From the NCBI RefSeq assembly GCF_030518195.1, contig NZ_JAULSC010000011.1, forward strand, positions 48,268 through 112,267: a stretch of DNA of 64,000 bases. Direction: 5' to 3'. The translations under genes were made by a program, and so were the position numbers. The notes below the pieces were generated by a model. It was not told the origin of the DNA, did no database searches, and worked only from the letters and a program-made list of their open reading frames with translations. Shown one piece after another: positions 42,542 to 52,656 of the stretch (positions are counted from its first letter, which is position 1; every line of letters begins with the position of its first letter). This DNA is from Nocardioides cremeus (GTDB lineage: Bacteria > Actinomycetota > Actinomycetes > Propionibacteriales > Nocardioidaceae).

Positions 42542-43726
42542 GTGAGCGCCACCGTCGACCACGCCGCGCCCTCCGGCGCGGAGTGCTCGAGCGCCGCGCT
42601 CGTGGAGCCCGGGGAGCTCGCCGGCGACCCGGTGGTCGCCGCCGCCTGGGCCGACCTGTGCGCCCGCGCCCGGCACGCCAACCCGTTCCTGGCCCCCGCG
42701 GTGCTGCTGCCCGCGCTGCGGCACCTGGCCGAGCCGGGCGGCGTACGGATGCTGACCGTGGGCTCACCCGGCCACCTCGAGCTGCTGCTGCCCGTCGCGC
42801 CACGGCGCCGCACCCGTCGTACGCCGGTGCGCGCGAGCGTGGGGTGGGCGCACACCCACCACTTCCTCGGTACGCCGCTCGTCGCCCCCACGCTCGACCA
42901 GCGTGGCTGGCGGGCGGCGCTGGCGGCGCTGCGCGAGAGCGGTGACGCGTGGTTCGTGCTGCCGCAGACCGATGTCGACGTGGTGCGGGAGGTGGAGGCG
43001 GCGGCCGCCTGCCTCGGCCTCGTCACCCGCCGGCTCGACGAGCAGTCGCGCCCGGTCACGCGCCGTCACGAGCACGACGACTACGCCGAGCTGCGGCTGA
43101 GCGGGCGCCGGCGCAAGGAGCTGCGCCGGGTGCGCCGACGCCTCGACGAACGCCTCGGCGGCGGGCTCGAGCTCGTCGACCTGGCCGCGGGCGCCACCGC
43201 GCAAGCTCTCGAGACGGCGCTGCAGGAGTTCCTGGCCCTGGAGGCAGCCGGCTGGAAGGGCACCGACGGCGGGGCCATCGCCGGCCGCCCGGCCGAGCGG
43301 GCGTTCTTCCTCGAGGCGTGCCGCGCCCTGGCCGCCCAGGGACGCCTGGAGGTCCTGGCGCTGCGCGGACGCGAGGGCCGAGCCGCGGCGATGGCCCTGG
43401 TGCTGCGCGACGGCGACACCCAGTTCACCTTCAAGATCGCCTACGACGAGCAGCACGCGGCCTGCTCCCCCGGCCTGCTGCTCTACCTCGACCAGCTCTC
43501 CCGCTTCCACGACTCCGGCGCCGCGCTCGTCGACACCTGCGCCGCCCCCGACCACCCCATGGCACGACGCCTGCACGGCGACGACCGGACTCTGGTGACG
43601 CTCGCCGTCGCGCTGAGCCCGCGGCGCGGCGCGCTGGCCGTGCGCTGGGCGCGGGCCGTGGCCACCACCGCGGCGGCCGTGCGGCGCCACCGCACCACGA
43701 CCGACCCACGAGAGGACCGACCATGA
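42542..43726 (+). CDS. FemAB/BioF2-like GNAT acyltransferase
   Basis: A 394-residue protein of the GNAT fold group that includes FemAB and CelD/BioF2-like acyltransferases. The C-terminal half has the typical helix RKELRRVRRRLDERLGGGLE, GWKGTDGGAIAGRPAERAFF, GREGRAAAMALVLRDGDTQF and FKIAYDEQHAACSPGLLLYL. Such enzymes transfer acyl or aminoacyl groups, for example in cell-wall or polysaccharide modification. GTG 42542 follows CAGGAG. It overlaps the JmjC gene by four bases (ATGA), so the pair is translationally coupled. Confidence 0.75.
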   Translation: MSATVDHAAPSGAECSSAALVEPGELAGDPVVAAAWADLCARARHANPFLAPAVLLPALRHLAEPGGVRMLTVGSPGHLELLLPVAPRRRTRRTPVRASVGWAHTHHFLGTPLVAPTLDQRGWRAALAALRESGDAWFVLPQTDVDVVREVEAAAACLGLVTRRLDEQSRPVTRRHEHDDYAELRLSGRRRKELRRVRRRLDERLGGGLELVDLAAGATAQALETALQEFLALEAAGWKGTDGGAIAGRPAERAFFLEACRALAAQGRLEVLALRGREGRAAAMALVLRDGDTQFTFKIAYDEQHAACSPGLLLYLDQLSRFHDSGAALVDTCAAPDHPMARRLHGDDRTLVTLAVALSPRRGALAVRWARAVATTAAAVRRHRTTTDPREDRP

Positions 43727-44571
43727 CCAGCCTGCTGCACCTCGACGAGCAGTCCGTGCGCGCCCTGCGCACCGCCGGTGAGACCGGTGAGCCGCAGGAG
43801 GTGACCCACGCCCTGCGCTCGCACGACCTGCTGACTCTCGAGGCGCTGGCCGACCTCGCCGTCTCGCTGCCTGCCGAGAGCATCGAGCACAACGTCGGCG
43901 CGCTGCCCGACGTTGTCGCCGACGGTCGCGCGCCCACCCTCGACCTCGAGCTGCGCGAGATGATCCTGGGCCTGGAGACCAACGGCGCCTGGTGCGTGGT
44001 CAAGAACGTCGAGCAGGACCCGCGCTACAGCGCACTGCTCGACTCCTGCCTCGACGAGATCGAGGACCTGGTCTCCGGGCCGGGCCAGGCCTACCACCGC
44101 GAGGGGTTCGTCTTCCTCTCCGCGCCCGGGTCGATGACGCCCTCCCACATCGACCCCGAGCACAACGTGCTGCTGCAGGTGCAGGGCACCAAGACGATGG
44201 TCACCGGGCGCTGGGCCAGCCCCGACGCCCGGGCCGGCGAGGCCGAGCGCCTGGTCGGCGGCGGGCACCGCAACCTGGGACACGACGTGCAGGACCCGGT
44301 CGAGCACCACCTCCAGCCGGGCGACGGCATCTACGTGCCGCCCTACACCCAGCACAAGGTGGTCAACGGCCCCGCGCTGTCGATCTCGCTGTCGGTCACC
44401 TGGCGCAGCCACGCCCTGGCCGACGAGGCCCGGGTGCTGCGCGCCAACAACTACCTGCGCCGCGCCGGCCTGACCCCCAGCGCGCCCGGCACCCGCCGCA
44501 GCGCCGACCGGGCCAAGGCCACCGCCATCTCCGCGGCCGAGAAGGCGAAGGCCGCCGTACGCCGCCGCTGA
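43723..44571 (+). CDS. JmjC/cupin-like oxygenase
   Basis: A 282-residue Fe(II)/2-oxoglutarate-type cupin. The metal triad is H142 and D144 in MTPSHIDPEHNVLLQ and H211 in YVPPYTQHKVVNG; K157 in VQGTKTM is placed to bind 2-oxoglutarate. Around it lie a helical N-terminal region and a basic Ala/Lys-rich tail. It is coupled to the acyltransferase gene, so the two may act on one substrate in sequence. It is unrelated in detail to the cupin_4 protein at the start of the window. Confidence 0.72.
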   Translation: MTSLLHLDEQSVRALRTAGETGEPQEVTHALRSHDLLTLEALADLAVSLPAESIEHNVGALPDVVADGRAPTLDLELREMILGLETNGAWCVVKNVEQDPRYSALLDSCLDEIEDLVSGPGQAYHREGFVFLSAPGSMTPSHIDPEHNVLLQVQGTKTMVTGRWASPDARAGEAERLVGGGHRNLGHDVQDPVEHHLQPGDGIYVPPYTQHKVVNGPALSISLSVTWRSHALADEARVLRANNYLRRAGLTPSAPGTRRSADRAKATAISAAEKAKAAVRRR

Positions 44572-44591
44572 CCCGTCCCCAATCTCCCGCC

Positions 44592-44740
44592 GAGCCGGCC
44601 CGAACTTCCCGCCCACCCGGCCCGAACTTCCCGCCGAGCCGGCCCTTCCCCGCACGCAGGAACTTCGGGCCGGCTCGGGGCGAAGTCTGGGCCGGGTCAG
44701 GGCGAAGTTCAGGCCGGGTCAGGGCGAAGCTCAGGCCGGG

Positions 44741-44742
<2 letters not shown>
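44592..44742. repeat. Phased repeat array E (seven units, 22-bp period, inverted halves)
   Basis: Reverse units start at 44592, 44614 and (shortened) 44636. Forward units with core GAACTTCGGGCCGGCTC or variants start at 44660, 44682, 44704 and 44726, all 22 bp apart. The array fills the gap between two convergent genes, and its last unit contains the nadE stop codon. Confidence 0.9.
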
Positions 44743-46795
<2,053 letters not shown>

Positions 46796-46864
46796 GGCAC
46801 GCAGTGTGTCAGCCGACCCGGGCCCGCGGGACGACCAGCGGGGTGGTCCCGGACCCGTGCCGGG

Positions 46865-47878
46865 TCAGTCGGGGTAGCCGTCGGGGTTCTGCGACTGCCA
46901 GCGCCAGGTGTCGGCGCACATCTCGTCGACGGTCTTCACGGTGCGCCACCCGAGCTCGGCGTTCGCCTTCGACGGGTCGGCGTACGACGCTGCCACGTCG
47001 CCGGCGCGCCGCGCCACGACCTCGTACGGCAGCTCGCGGCCCACGGCCCGCTCGAAGGCGTGCAGCAGCTCGAGCACGCTGGTGCCGCGCCCGGTGCCCA
47101 GGTTCCAGGTGCTGACCGGCTCCTCGGTGCGCTCGAGCGCCTCGAGCGCGGCGACGTGGCCGGCCGCGAGGTCCTCGACGTGGATGTAGTCGCGCACACC
47201 GGTGCCGTCGACGGTGTCGTAGTCGTCGCCGAAGACCTGCAGCTTCTCGCGCCGGCCGACCGCCACCTGGGCGATGTAGGGCATCAGGTTGTTGGGCACG
47301 TCGCTGGGGTCCTCGCCGATCGTGCCCGAGGGGTGCGCGCCGACGGGGTTGAAGTAGCGCAGCAGCGCGAAGCGGGAGTCGGGGTCGGCGGCGGCGACGT
47401 CGCGCAGGATCTGCTCCTGCATCACCTTGGTCCAGCCGTAGGGGTTGGTGGCGAAGGTGGGGCGGTCCTCGGTGGCAGCGGCCTGGTCGGTGCCGTAGAC
47501 GGTCGCGCTGGAGGAGAAGACCAGCTTGTGCACCCCGTGGCGCTGCATGGCGCGCACCAGCGAGAACGTCGAGCCGAGGTTGTTCTCGTAGTAGCTCAGC
47601 GGCTTGGCGACGCTCTCGCCGACGGCCTTGTAGCCGGCGAAGTGGATCACCGCGTCGATCGTCTCGGTGTCGAAGAGGTGCGAGGTCTTGTCGGCGTCGG
47701 TCAGGTCGAAGGCGTGCACGGGGATGTGGCGCCCCGACAGCGCCTCGAGCCGCCCGACGACCGTGGGCTTGGCGTTGGAGAAGTCGTCGACGACCAGGAT
47801 GTCGTGCCCGGCCTCGATGAGGGCCAGGACCGTGTGTGAACCGATGTAGCCGGCACCGCCGGAGACGAGGACGCGCAT
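46865..47878 (-). CDS. galE: UDP-glucose 4-epimerase
   Basis: A 337-residue extended SDR. The N-terminal Rossmann motif is VLVSGGAGYIGSHTVLAL, followed by IDAVIHFAGYKAVGES, the Ser-Tyr-Lys catalytic residues in FSSSATVYG and NPYGWTKVMQE, and the sugar-binding LRYFNPVGAHPSG. It interconverts UDP-glucose and UDP-galactose for envelope polysaccharides. ATG 47878 is preferred over an upstream TTG because TAGGTT lies seven bases before it. Confidence 0.93.
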   Translation of the reverse strand: MRVLVSGGAGYIGSHTVLALIEAGHDILVVDDFSNAKPTVVGRLEALSGRHIPVHAFDLTDADKTSHLFDTETIDAVIHFAGYKAVGESVAKPLSYYENNLGSTFSLVRAMQRHGVHKLVFSSSATVYGTDQAAATEDRPTFATNPYGWTKVMQEQILRDVAAADPDSRFALLRYFNPVGAHPSGTIGEDPSDVPNNLMPYIAQVAVGRREKLQVFGDDYDTVDGTGVRDYIHVEDLAAGHVAALEALERTEEPVSTWNLGTGRGTSVLELLHAFERAVGRELPYEVVARRAGDVAASYADPSKANAELGWRTVKTVDEMCADTWRWQSQNPDGYPD

Positions 47879-47885
47879 GGGCTGC

Positions 47886-47891
47886 AACCTA
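47886..47891 (-). promoter_or_regulatory. -10 element of galE (leaderless geometry)
   Basis: TAGGTT on the minus strand, seven bases before the ATG. Confidence 0.58.
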
Positions 47892-48004
47892 GCCGGTCGT
47901 GGACCGCGAGTCCTCCCCCCGCTCCGGCGACCCGCGGACGTCGTACCGTCGGGGCCCCGGCCGGGGTGAGCAGCACCACATCGGCTCCGGAGCAGGCCCG
48001 GGCC

Positions 48005-48010
48005 TAGCCT
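48005..48010 (+). promoter_or_regulatory. Candidate -10 element for panB
   Basis: TAGCCT on the plus strand, 59 bases before the panB ATG, which has its own GAGGAG ribosome-binding site. No clear -35. Confidence 0.4.
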
Positions 48011-48069
48011 GGGTGGCAGTCCGTGGACTCCAGCAGGGAGCCGCGAGATGCACCACGAGGAGCTCGACG

Positions 48070-48927
48070 ATGAGCGAAGAGACCGCCCCCTACGGCAGCG
48101 GCACCCCCGCGGCCGCCCCCGGCCCCGCCCCCGCCAGGCGCGTGCGCACCCACCACCTGCGCGAGATGAAGGAGCGCGGGGACAAGATCACGATGCTCAC
48201 GGCCTACGACATGTACACCGCGGCCACCTTCGACGAGGCCGGCATCGACCTGCTGCTGGTGGGCGACTCGGCCTCCAACAACGTGCTCGGCAACGAGACC
48301 AGCCTGCCGATCACCGTCGACGAGCTGCTGCCGCTGACCCGCGCGGTCGCGGGCGCCGCGCGACGGGCCATGGTCGTGGGCGACCTGCCCTTCGGCAGCT
48401 ACCAGGCCTCGCCCGAGCAGGGCTACCTGACCGCGGTGCGGTTCATGAAGGAGGCCGGGGCGCACTGCGTGAAGCTCGAGGGCGGTGTCGAGATGGTGCC
48501 GGTCATCGAGAAGCTCACCCGCGGCGGCATCCCGGTGATGGCGCACATTGGTTTCACGCCCCAGTCCGAGCACGCCCTGGGCGGCTACCGGGTGCAGGGC
48601 CGCGGCGAGACCGCCGACCGGGTGCGCCGCGACGCGCTGGCGGTGCAGGAGGCCGGCGCGTTCGCGGTGGTGATGGAGATGGTGCCCGGCGACGTCGCGG
48701 CCGAGATCAGCGCCGAGCTGGCCATCCCCACCATCGGCATCGGCGCCGGCGCCGGCTGCGACGGCCAGGTGCTGGTCTGGCAGGACGCCTTCGGGCTGCG
48801 CACCGGGCGGATGGCCCGCTTCGTCAAGCAGTACGCCGACGTGCACAGCGTGCTGCTCGAGGGGGCGCGCGCCTACGCCGCCGACGTCAAGGGCGGCACC
48901 TTCCCCGCCCCCGAGCACACCTTCTAG
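48070..48927 (+). CDS. panB: Ketopantoate hydroxymethyltransferase
   Basis: A 285-residue PanB. The TIM-barrel segments KITMLTAYDMYTAATFDEAG, LLVGDSASNNVLGNE (metal ligand Asp), GDLPFGSYQ, CVKLEGGVEM, VMAHIGFTPQSEHALGG (an unusual QSEHALGG turn where HVGLTPQ is usual) and TIGIGAGAGCDGQVLVWQD are all present. It adds a hydroxymethyl group to 2-oxoisovalerate in pantothenate synthesis. The first 22 residues are an Ala/Pro-rich extension. panC is not in the window. The next gene follows after 15 bp. Confidence 0.94.
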   Translation: MSEETAPYGSGTPAAAPGPAPARRVRTHHLREMKERGDKITMLTAYDMYTAATFDEAGIDLLLVGDSASNNVLGNETSLPITVDELLPLTRAVAGAARRAMVVGDLPFGSYQASPEQGYLTAVRFMKEAGAHCVKLEGGVEMVPVIEKLTRGGIPVMAHIGFTPQSEHALGGYRVQGRGETADRVRRDALAVQEAGAFAVVMEMVPGDVAAEISAELAIPTIGIGAGAGCDGQVLVWQDAFGLRTGRMARFVKQYADVHSVLLEGARAYAADVKGGTFPAPEHTF

Positions 48928-48942
48928 GACCCGGGAGGTCCG

Positions 48943-50223
48943 GTGGACACCCAGACCCTGCTCAACCTCGGCCTCGTCCTGCTCTTCGTCGTCGTCGGAG
49001 GTGTCTTCGCCGGCACCGAGATCGCCCTGGTCTCGCTGCGCGAGTCGCAGCTCGACCAGCTCGAGCGCAAGGGCGGGCGCGGCGCACGGGTCGCCTCCGT
49101 GGCCCGCGACCCCAACCGGTTCCTGGCCGCGGTGCAGATCGGCGTCACCGTCGCCGGCTTCTTCTCCGCGGCGTACGGCGCTTCGACCCTGGCACCCGAC
49201 TTCGCGCCCGCCCTGGTCGCCCTCGGCGTGCCCACCGGTGCCGCCGACACGCTCGCGCTGGTCGCCCTCACCCTGGCCATCGCCTACACCTCCCTGGTGC
49301 TCGGCGAGCTGGTGCCCAAGCGGATGGCCCTGCAGCGCAGCGCGAGCGTGGCGGTGCTGGTCGGACCGCCGCTCGACCGCTTCGCCACGCTGATGCGACC
49401 GGTGGTGTGGTTCCTGTCGGCCTCCACCAACGGTGTGGTGCGGCTGCTCGGCGGCGACCCGCACGCGGCGTCCGAGGAGATGTCCGACGAGGAGCTGCGC
49501 TACCTCGTCGACCAGCACCAGGGCCTCGAGCCCGCCGAGCGGCAGATCCTCACCGACGTCTTCGACGCCGGCGACAGCACGCTGCGCGAGGTGATGCGCC
49601 CGCGCGGCGACGCGGTCGTGCTCGGCGCCACGACCACGGTCGACCAGGCCGTCGCGACCGTGCTCGAGCACTCCTTCTCCCGCTACCCGGTGGTGGGCCG
49701 CGGCCCCGACGACGTGCACGGCTTCCTGCACGTGCGCGACCTCCTGGGCGCCGACCCGCAGGCGCCGGTCTCGTCGCTGGCCCGCGAGATCGCCTTCCTG
49801 CCCGGCACCAACAAGGTGCTGCCAACGCTGGCCTGGATGCGCGACCACCGCAGCCACATCGCCGTGGTGGTCGACGAGTACGGCGGCACCGACGGCATCG
49901 TCACCCTCGAGGACCTGGTCGAGGAGCTCGTCGGCGAGATCCACGACGAGTACGACGCCCCGCTGGCCCACGCCCGCAACGGCACCGGCGGCCTCGACGC
50001 GGGGCTGAGCATCGAGGACTTCGGGGCCGCCTCCGGGCTGGTGCTGCCCGACGGGCCCTACGAGACCGCCGCCGGCTTCGTGCTGCACCGCCTGGGGCGG
50101 ATCGCGCACCTCGGCGACCGGGTGCCGGTCGGGGACGCCGAGCTGTACGTCGTGGGGCTGGCGGGCCACCGGATCACCCGGCTCGAGGTGCGGCCGGCCC
50201 CGCCCGGGGACGCGCCGGACTGA
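48943..50223 (+). CDS. CNNM/CorC-type hemolysin-family membrane protein
   Basis: A 426-residue protein. An N-terminal DUF21/CNNM domain with about four membrane spans ([20 protein letters not shown], then [13 protein letters not shown] segment [13 protein letters not shown]) is followed by a CBS pair near 195-320 ([19 protein letters not shown] and [20 protein letters not shown]). A C-terminal CorC/HlyC ligand domain comes last. The family acts in Mg2+/Co2+ efflux or homeostasis. GTG 48943 has GGAGG upstream. It is 15 bp after panB and probably co-transcribed. Confidence 0.87.
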   Translation: MDTQTLLNLGLVLLFVVVGGVFAGTEIALVSLRESQLDQLERKGGRGARVASVARDPNRFLAAVQIGVTVAGFFSAAYGASTLAPDFAPALVALGVPTGAADTLALVALTLAIAYTSLVLGELVPKRMALQRSASVAVLVGPPLDRFATLMRPVVWFLSASTNGVVRLLGGDPHAASEEMSDEELRYLVDQHQGLEPAERQILTDVFDAGDSTLREVMRPRGDAVVLGATTTVDQAVATVLEHSFSRYPVVGRGPDDVHGFLHVRDLLGADPQAPVSSLAREIAFLPGTNKVLPTLAWMRDHRSHIAVVVDEYGGTDGIVTLEDLVEELVGEIHDEYDAPLAHARNGTGGLDAGLSIEDFGAASGLVLPDGPYETAAGFVLHRLGRIAHLGDRVPVGDAELYVVGLAGHRITRLEVRPAPPGDAPD

Positions 50224-50276
50224 TGACCGCGGCGGCGGCGCCGACGAGGTCCTGCGGGTCACGCCGCGCTAGCGGG

Positions 50277-50567
50277 TCACTCCCAGCCGAGCCAGATGCC
50301 TCCGGGCAGCACGACCGCGAACCAGCTCAGCGCCGAGACCACCGCCACCCAGGGCACCCAGCGCGGGTGCAGGGTGAACCAGGCGGAGGCGACGAGCAGG
50401 CAGAAGGCCCACCACACCAGCATCAGCGTCTGCACCCACCAGGGCGTGAAGGGTGCGCTGGCGGCGTACAGGAAGAAGGTCGTGACCATGCCGACCATGC
50501 CCACGAAGGGCCACGGGTCGGCGGCGTCGGGGCGCGGGGCAGGACGGGTACGTCGGCGCGAGACCAC
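50277..50567 (-). CDS. Small membrane protein, three spans
   Basis: A 96-residue protein: a basic Pro/Arg-rich N-terminus, then three hydrophobic segments (FVGMVGMVTTFFLYAASA, WWVQTLMLVWWAFCLLVASA, WVPWVAVVSALSWFAVVLPG). Many Trp residues. No family is recognised; the style is common in actinobacterial hypotheticals. Four bases separate it from the upstream small gene, with which it is probably co-transcribed. Confidence 0.6.
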   Translation of the reverse strand: MVSRRRTRPAPRPDAADPWPFVGMVGMVTTFFLYAASAPFTPWWVQTLMLVWWAFCLLVASAWFTLHPRWVPWVAVVSALSWFAVVLPGGIWLGWE

Positions 50568-50571
50568 CGGC

Positions 50572-50781
50572 TCAGTCCTCGAGGCCGGCGTCGTCCCAGC
50601 GCTCGTCCTCCTCGTCCCACTCCTCGTTGCGCGCCTGCGCGATGTCGAGAGCGTTGGCCGCCGCCTCGCGGGAGTCGTAGGGGCCCAGGCGGTGCTTGGC
50701 CGGGCACAGGTCGTCGACCGTCTCGACCCGGTGGTGCTTGACGCAGAACCAGTACTGGTCGGGGTTGCCGCCTTCGCTCAT
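50572..50781 (-). CDS. Conserved small actinobacterial protein (SPOR-like)
   Basis: A 69-residue protein: [20 protein letters not shown], then [20 protein letters not shown] and an acidic Trp-containing tail. The pattern (Trp-Tyr start, two Cys, the [10 protein letters not shown] turn) is widely conserved among actinobacteria and recalls SPOR-type repeats, but the function is unknown. TAGTCT six bases before ATG indicates a leaderless transcript divergent from map. Confidence 0.65.
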   Translation of the reverse strand: MSEGGNPDQYWFCVKHHRVETVDDLCPAKHRLGPYDSREAAANALDIAQARNEEWDEEDERWDDAGLED

Positions 50782-50787
50782 GCCCCG

Positions 50788-50793
50788 AGACTA
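50788..50793 (-). promoter_or_regulatory. -10 element of the small gene divergent from map
   Basis: TAGTCT on the minus strand, six bases before the ATG. Confidence 0.55.
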
Positions 50794-50811
50794 ACGCGTG
50801 CGCCCGCCGCC

Positions 50812-50817
50812 TAGACT
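50812..50817 (+). promoter_or_regulatory. -10 element of map
   Basis: TAGACT on the plus strand, eight bases before GTG 50826; leaderless geometry. It is 19 bp from the divergent TAGTCT. Confidence 0.55.
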
Positions 50818-50825
50818 CGGTCGGC

Positions 50826-51674
50826 GTGACTCCCGTGGCCCCTGCGACCCTGTCTCCGCGCCGACCCGTGCCCGCCCACGTCGTGCGCCCCGAGTACGTC
50901 GACCGCGAGGCGCCCGCGCCCTACACCGGGCCCGAGGTCAAGGACGCCGAGACCATCGAGCGGATGCGGGTCGCCGGCCGGCTCGCCGCGCAGGCCCGCG
51001 AGGAGGTCGGTCGCCACGTCGTGCCCGGCGTCACCACCGACGAGCTCGACCGGATCGGCCACGAGTTCCTCTGCGACCACGGCGCCTACCCCTCGACGCT
51101 GGGCTACCGCGGCTTCCCAAAGTCGCTGTGCTCGAGCGTCAACGAGGTGGTCTGCCACGGCATCCCCGACAGCCGGGTCGTCGAGGACGGCGACATCGTC
51201 AACATCGACATCACCGCCTTCCTCGACGGCGTGCACGGCGACACCAACGCGACCTTCCTGGCCGGCGACGTCGACGAGGAGTCGCGGCTGCTCGTCGAGC
51301 GCACCCGCGAGGCGCTCGAGCGCGGCATCCGGGCGGTCAAGCCTGGTCGTCGCATCAACGTGATCGGCCGGGTCATCGAGTCGTTCGCGAAGCGGCACGG
51401 CTACGGCGTGGTGCGCGAGTTCACCGGCCACGGCATCGGCACGCACTTCCACTCCGGGCTGATCGTGCCGCACTACGACGACCCGCAGCACGACGACCTG
51501 ATCGAGGTCGGGATGACCTTCACCATCGAGCCGATGCTCAACCTCGGCACCCACGAGTGGGAGATGTGGAACGACGGCTGGACCGTCGTGACCGCCGACA
51601 AGCGCCGCTCGGCGCAGTTCGAGCACACCCTGCTGGTGACCGCCGACGGCGCCGAGGTGCTGACGAACCCCTGA
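50826..51674 (+). CDS. map: Type I methionine aminopeptidase
   Basis: A 282-residue MetAP of the type Ic group, with an N-terminal extension of about 40 residues holding the SH3-like [12 protein letters not shown] motif. Metal ligands are D and D in [21 protein letters not shown] in [12 protein letters not shown] in FTIEPML and E in [10 protein letters not shown]. It removes initiator Met. A leaderless GTG start is supported by TAGACT eight bases upstream. Confidence 0.93.
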   Translation: MTPVAPATLSPRRPVPAHVVRPEYVDREAPAPYTGPEVKDAETIERMRVAGRLAAQAREEVGRHVVPGVTTDELDRIGHEFLCDHGAYPSTLGYRGFPKSLCSSVNEVVCHGIPDSRVVEDGDIVNIDITAFLDGVHGDTNATFLAGDVDEESRLLVERTREALERGIRAVKPGRRINVIGRVIESFAKRHGYGVVREFTGHGIGTHFHSGLIVPHYDDPQHDDLIEVGMTFTIEPMLNLGTHEWEMWNDGWTVVTADKRRSAQFEHTLLVTADGAEVLTNP

Positions 51675-51692
51675 GCGGTGGCCGGCGGCCGG

Positions 51693-52109
51693 TCAGGCGT
51701 CGTCGCCGAGGCGGCCCTCGACGCGCAGCACGTCGACCCGGTGCTCGTGGTCGTCGCTCATCACCGCGGCCAGGCGCAGGAAGCCCAGCGCCTCGGCGTA
51801 CCGGCTCTGGCGCTCGAGGCTGCGCCCCAGCGCGTGGCAGGCCCAGACGTCGTCGGGACGCTCCGCGACCAGCGCCCGCAGGTCGTCCTCGGCGCGACCC
51901 AGCTGGGCGCGCAGGAGGAAGGCCCAGGCCCGCAACGAGCGCAGCCCGCGGTTGTCGGGCTCGCGGTCGAGGGCGGGCTCGATCACCTCGAGCGCCGGCC
52001 CGGGCGCGTTGCGGGCCAGCAGGTCGAAGGCGGTGCGGTAGGCGGACTCGGGCGCCCACTGCCCGGGGAAGAGCAGCGGCGGGGCCTGGATCGGGTACTC
52101 CTCGCTCAT
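51693..52109 (-). CDS. Tetratricopeptide-repeat protein
   Basis: A 138-residue all-helical protein with about two and a half TPR units: ALEVIEPALDREPDNRGLRS, AWAFLLRAQLGRAEDDLRAL and ACHALGRSLERQSRYAEALG, with the characteristic small residues at turn positions. TPR proteins act as protein-binding scaffolds; the partner is unknown. Start ATG 52109 is chosen because the eight codons before it overlap the rnpB promoter region. It converges with map. Confidence 0.72.
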   Translation of the reverse strand: MSEEYPIQAPPLLFPGQWAPESAYRTAFDLLARNAPGPALEVIEPALDREPDNRGLRSLRAWAFLLRAQLGRAEDDLRALVAERPDDVWACHALGRSLERQSRYAEALGFLRLAAVMSDDHEHRVDVLRVEGRLGDDA

Positions 52110-52146
52110 GGAAGGTCCAACGCACGGGGCCACCCCGGTGTTCCGC

Positions 52147-52152
52147 TACCCT
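52147..52152 (+). promoter_or_regulatory. -10 element of rnpB
   Basis: TACCCT on the plus strand, seven bases before the 5' strand of helix P1. Confidence 0.5.
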
Positions 52153-52158
52153 GGAGGC

Positions 52159-52563
52159 GCGGACGGGCTGGCCGGGCGACCGCGTCGTCCCTCACGAGGG
52201 ACGCCGAGGAAGGTCCGGGCTCCACAGGGCGAGGTGGTGGGTAACCCCCACCCGGGGCAACCTGCGGGACAGTGCCACAGAGAACAGACCGCCACGACCG
52301 GCTCCGGCCGGACGGGGCAAGGGTGAAACGGTGGAGTAAGAGCCCACCAGCGTCCGGGGCGACCCGGACGGCTAGGCAAACCCCACCTGGAGCAAGGTCA
52401 AGAAGCCACCACTCGTGGTGGCGCGCGTGCGTCTGAGGGCGGCCCGCCCGAGCACGCGGGTAGACCGCTGGAGCCCACCGGCAACGGTGGGCCTAGATGG
52501 ATGGTCGCCCCCCGGTCCGAGAGGCCCGGGGACAGAACCCGGCCTACAGGCCAGCCCGTCCGC
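52159..52563 (+). ncRNA. rnpB: RNase P RNA, bacterial type A
   Basis: The catalytic RNA of RNase P, about 405 nt. The ends pair as helix P1 (52159-52173 with 52549-52563). The universally conserved core GAGGAAGGTCCGGGCTCCAC lies near 52206, GTGAAACGGTGGAGTAAGAG near 52322, and the 3' core ACAGAACCCGGCCTACAGG near 52532. GC-rich hairpins between fit an actinobacterial type A structure. It processes the 5' ends of precursor tRNAs. The exact ends are estimated from P1. Confidence 0.93.
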
Positions 52564-52583
52564 ACCCGGGCCGCTCCCCCAGC

Positions 52584-52597
52584 GGGACCTTGGTCCC
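52584..52597 (+). promoter_or_regulatory. DosR-like box upstream of the P-type ATPase (exact palindrome)
   Basis: GGGACCTTGGTCCC, a perfect 14-bp palindrome with the GGGAC-N4-GTCCC core of the mycobacterial DosR consensus, 60 bp before the ATPase start. Confidence 0.65.
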
Positions 52598-52656
52598 CCG
52601 CGGGCGGGGCGTTGGTGCCTGCCCCGGCCGGGCCGCTCCACGCGACGCTGGCACCC

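Noticed and set aside
52501..52656. ATPase start at 52501
   Set aside because: It would overlap the 3' part of the RNase P RNA; ATG 52657 gives a typical N-terminus.
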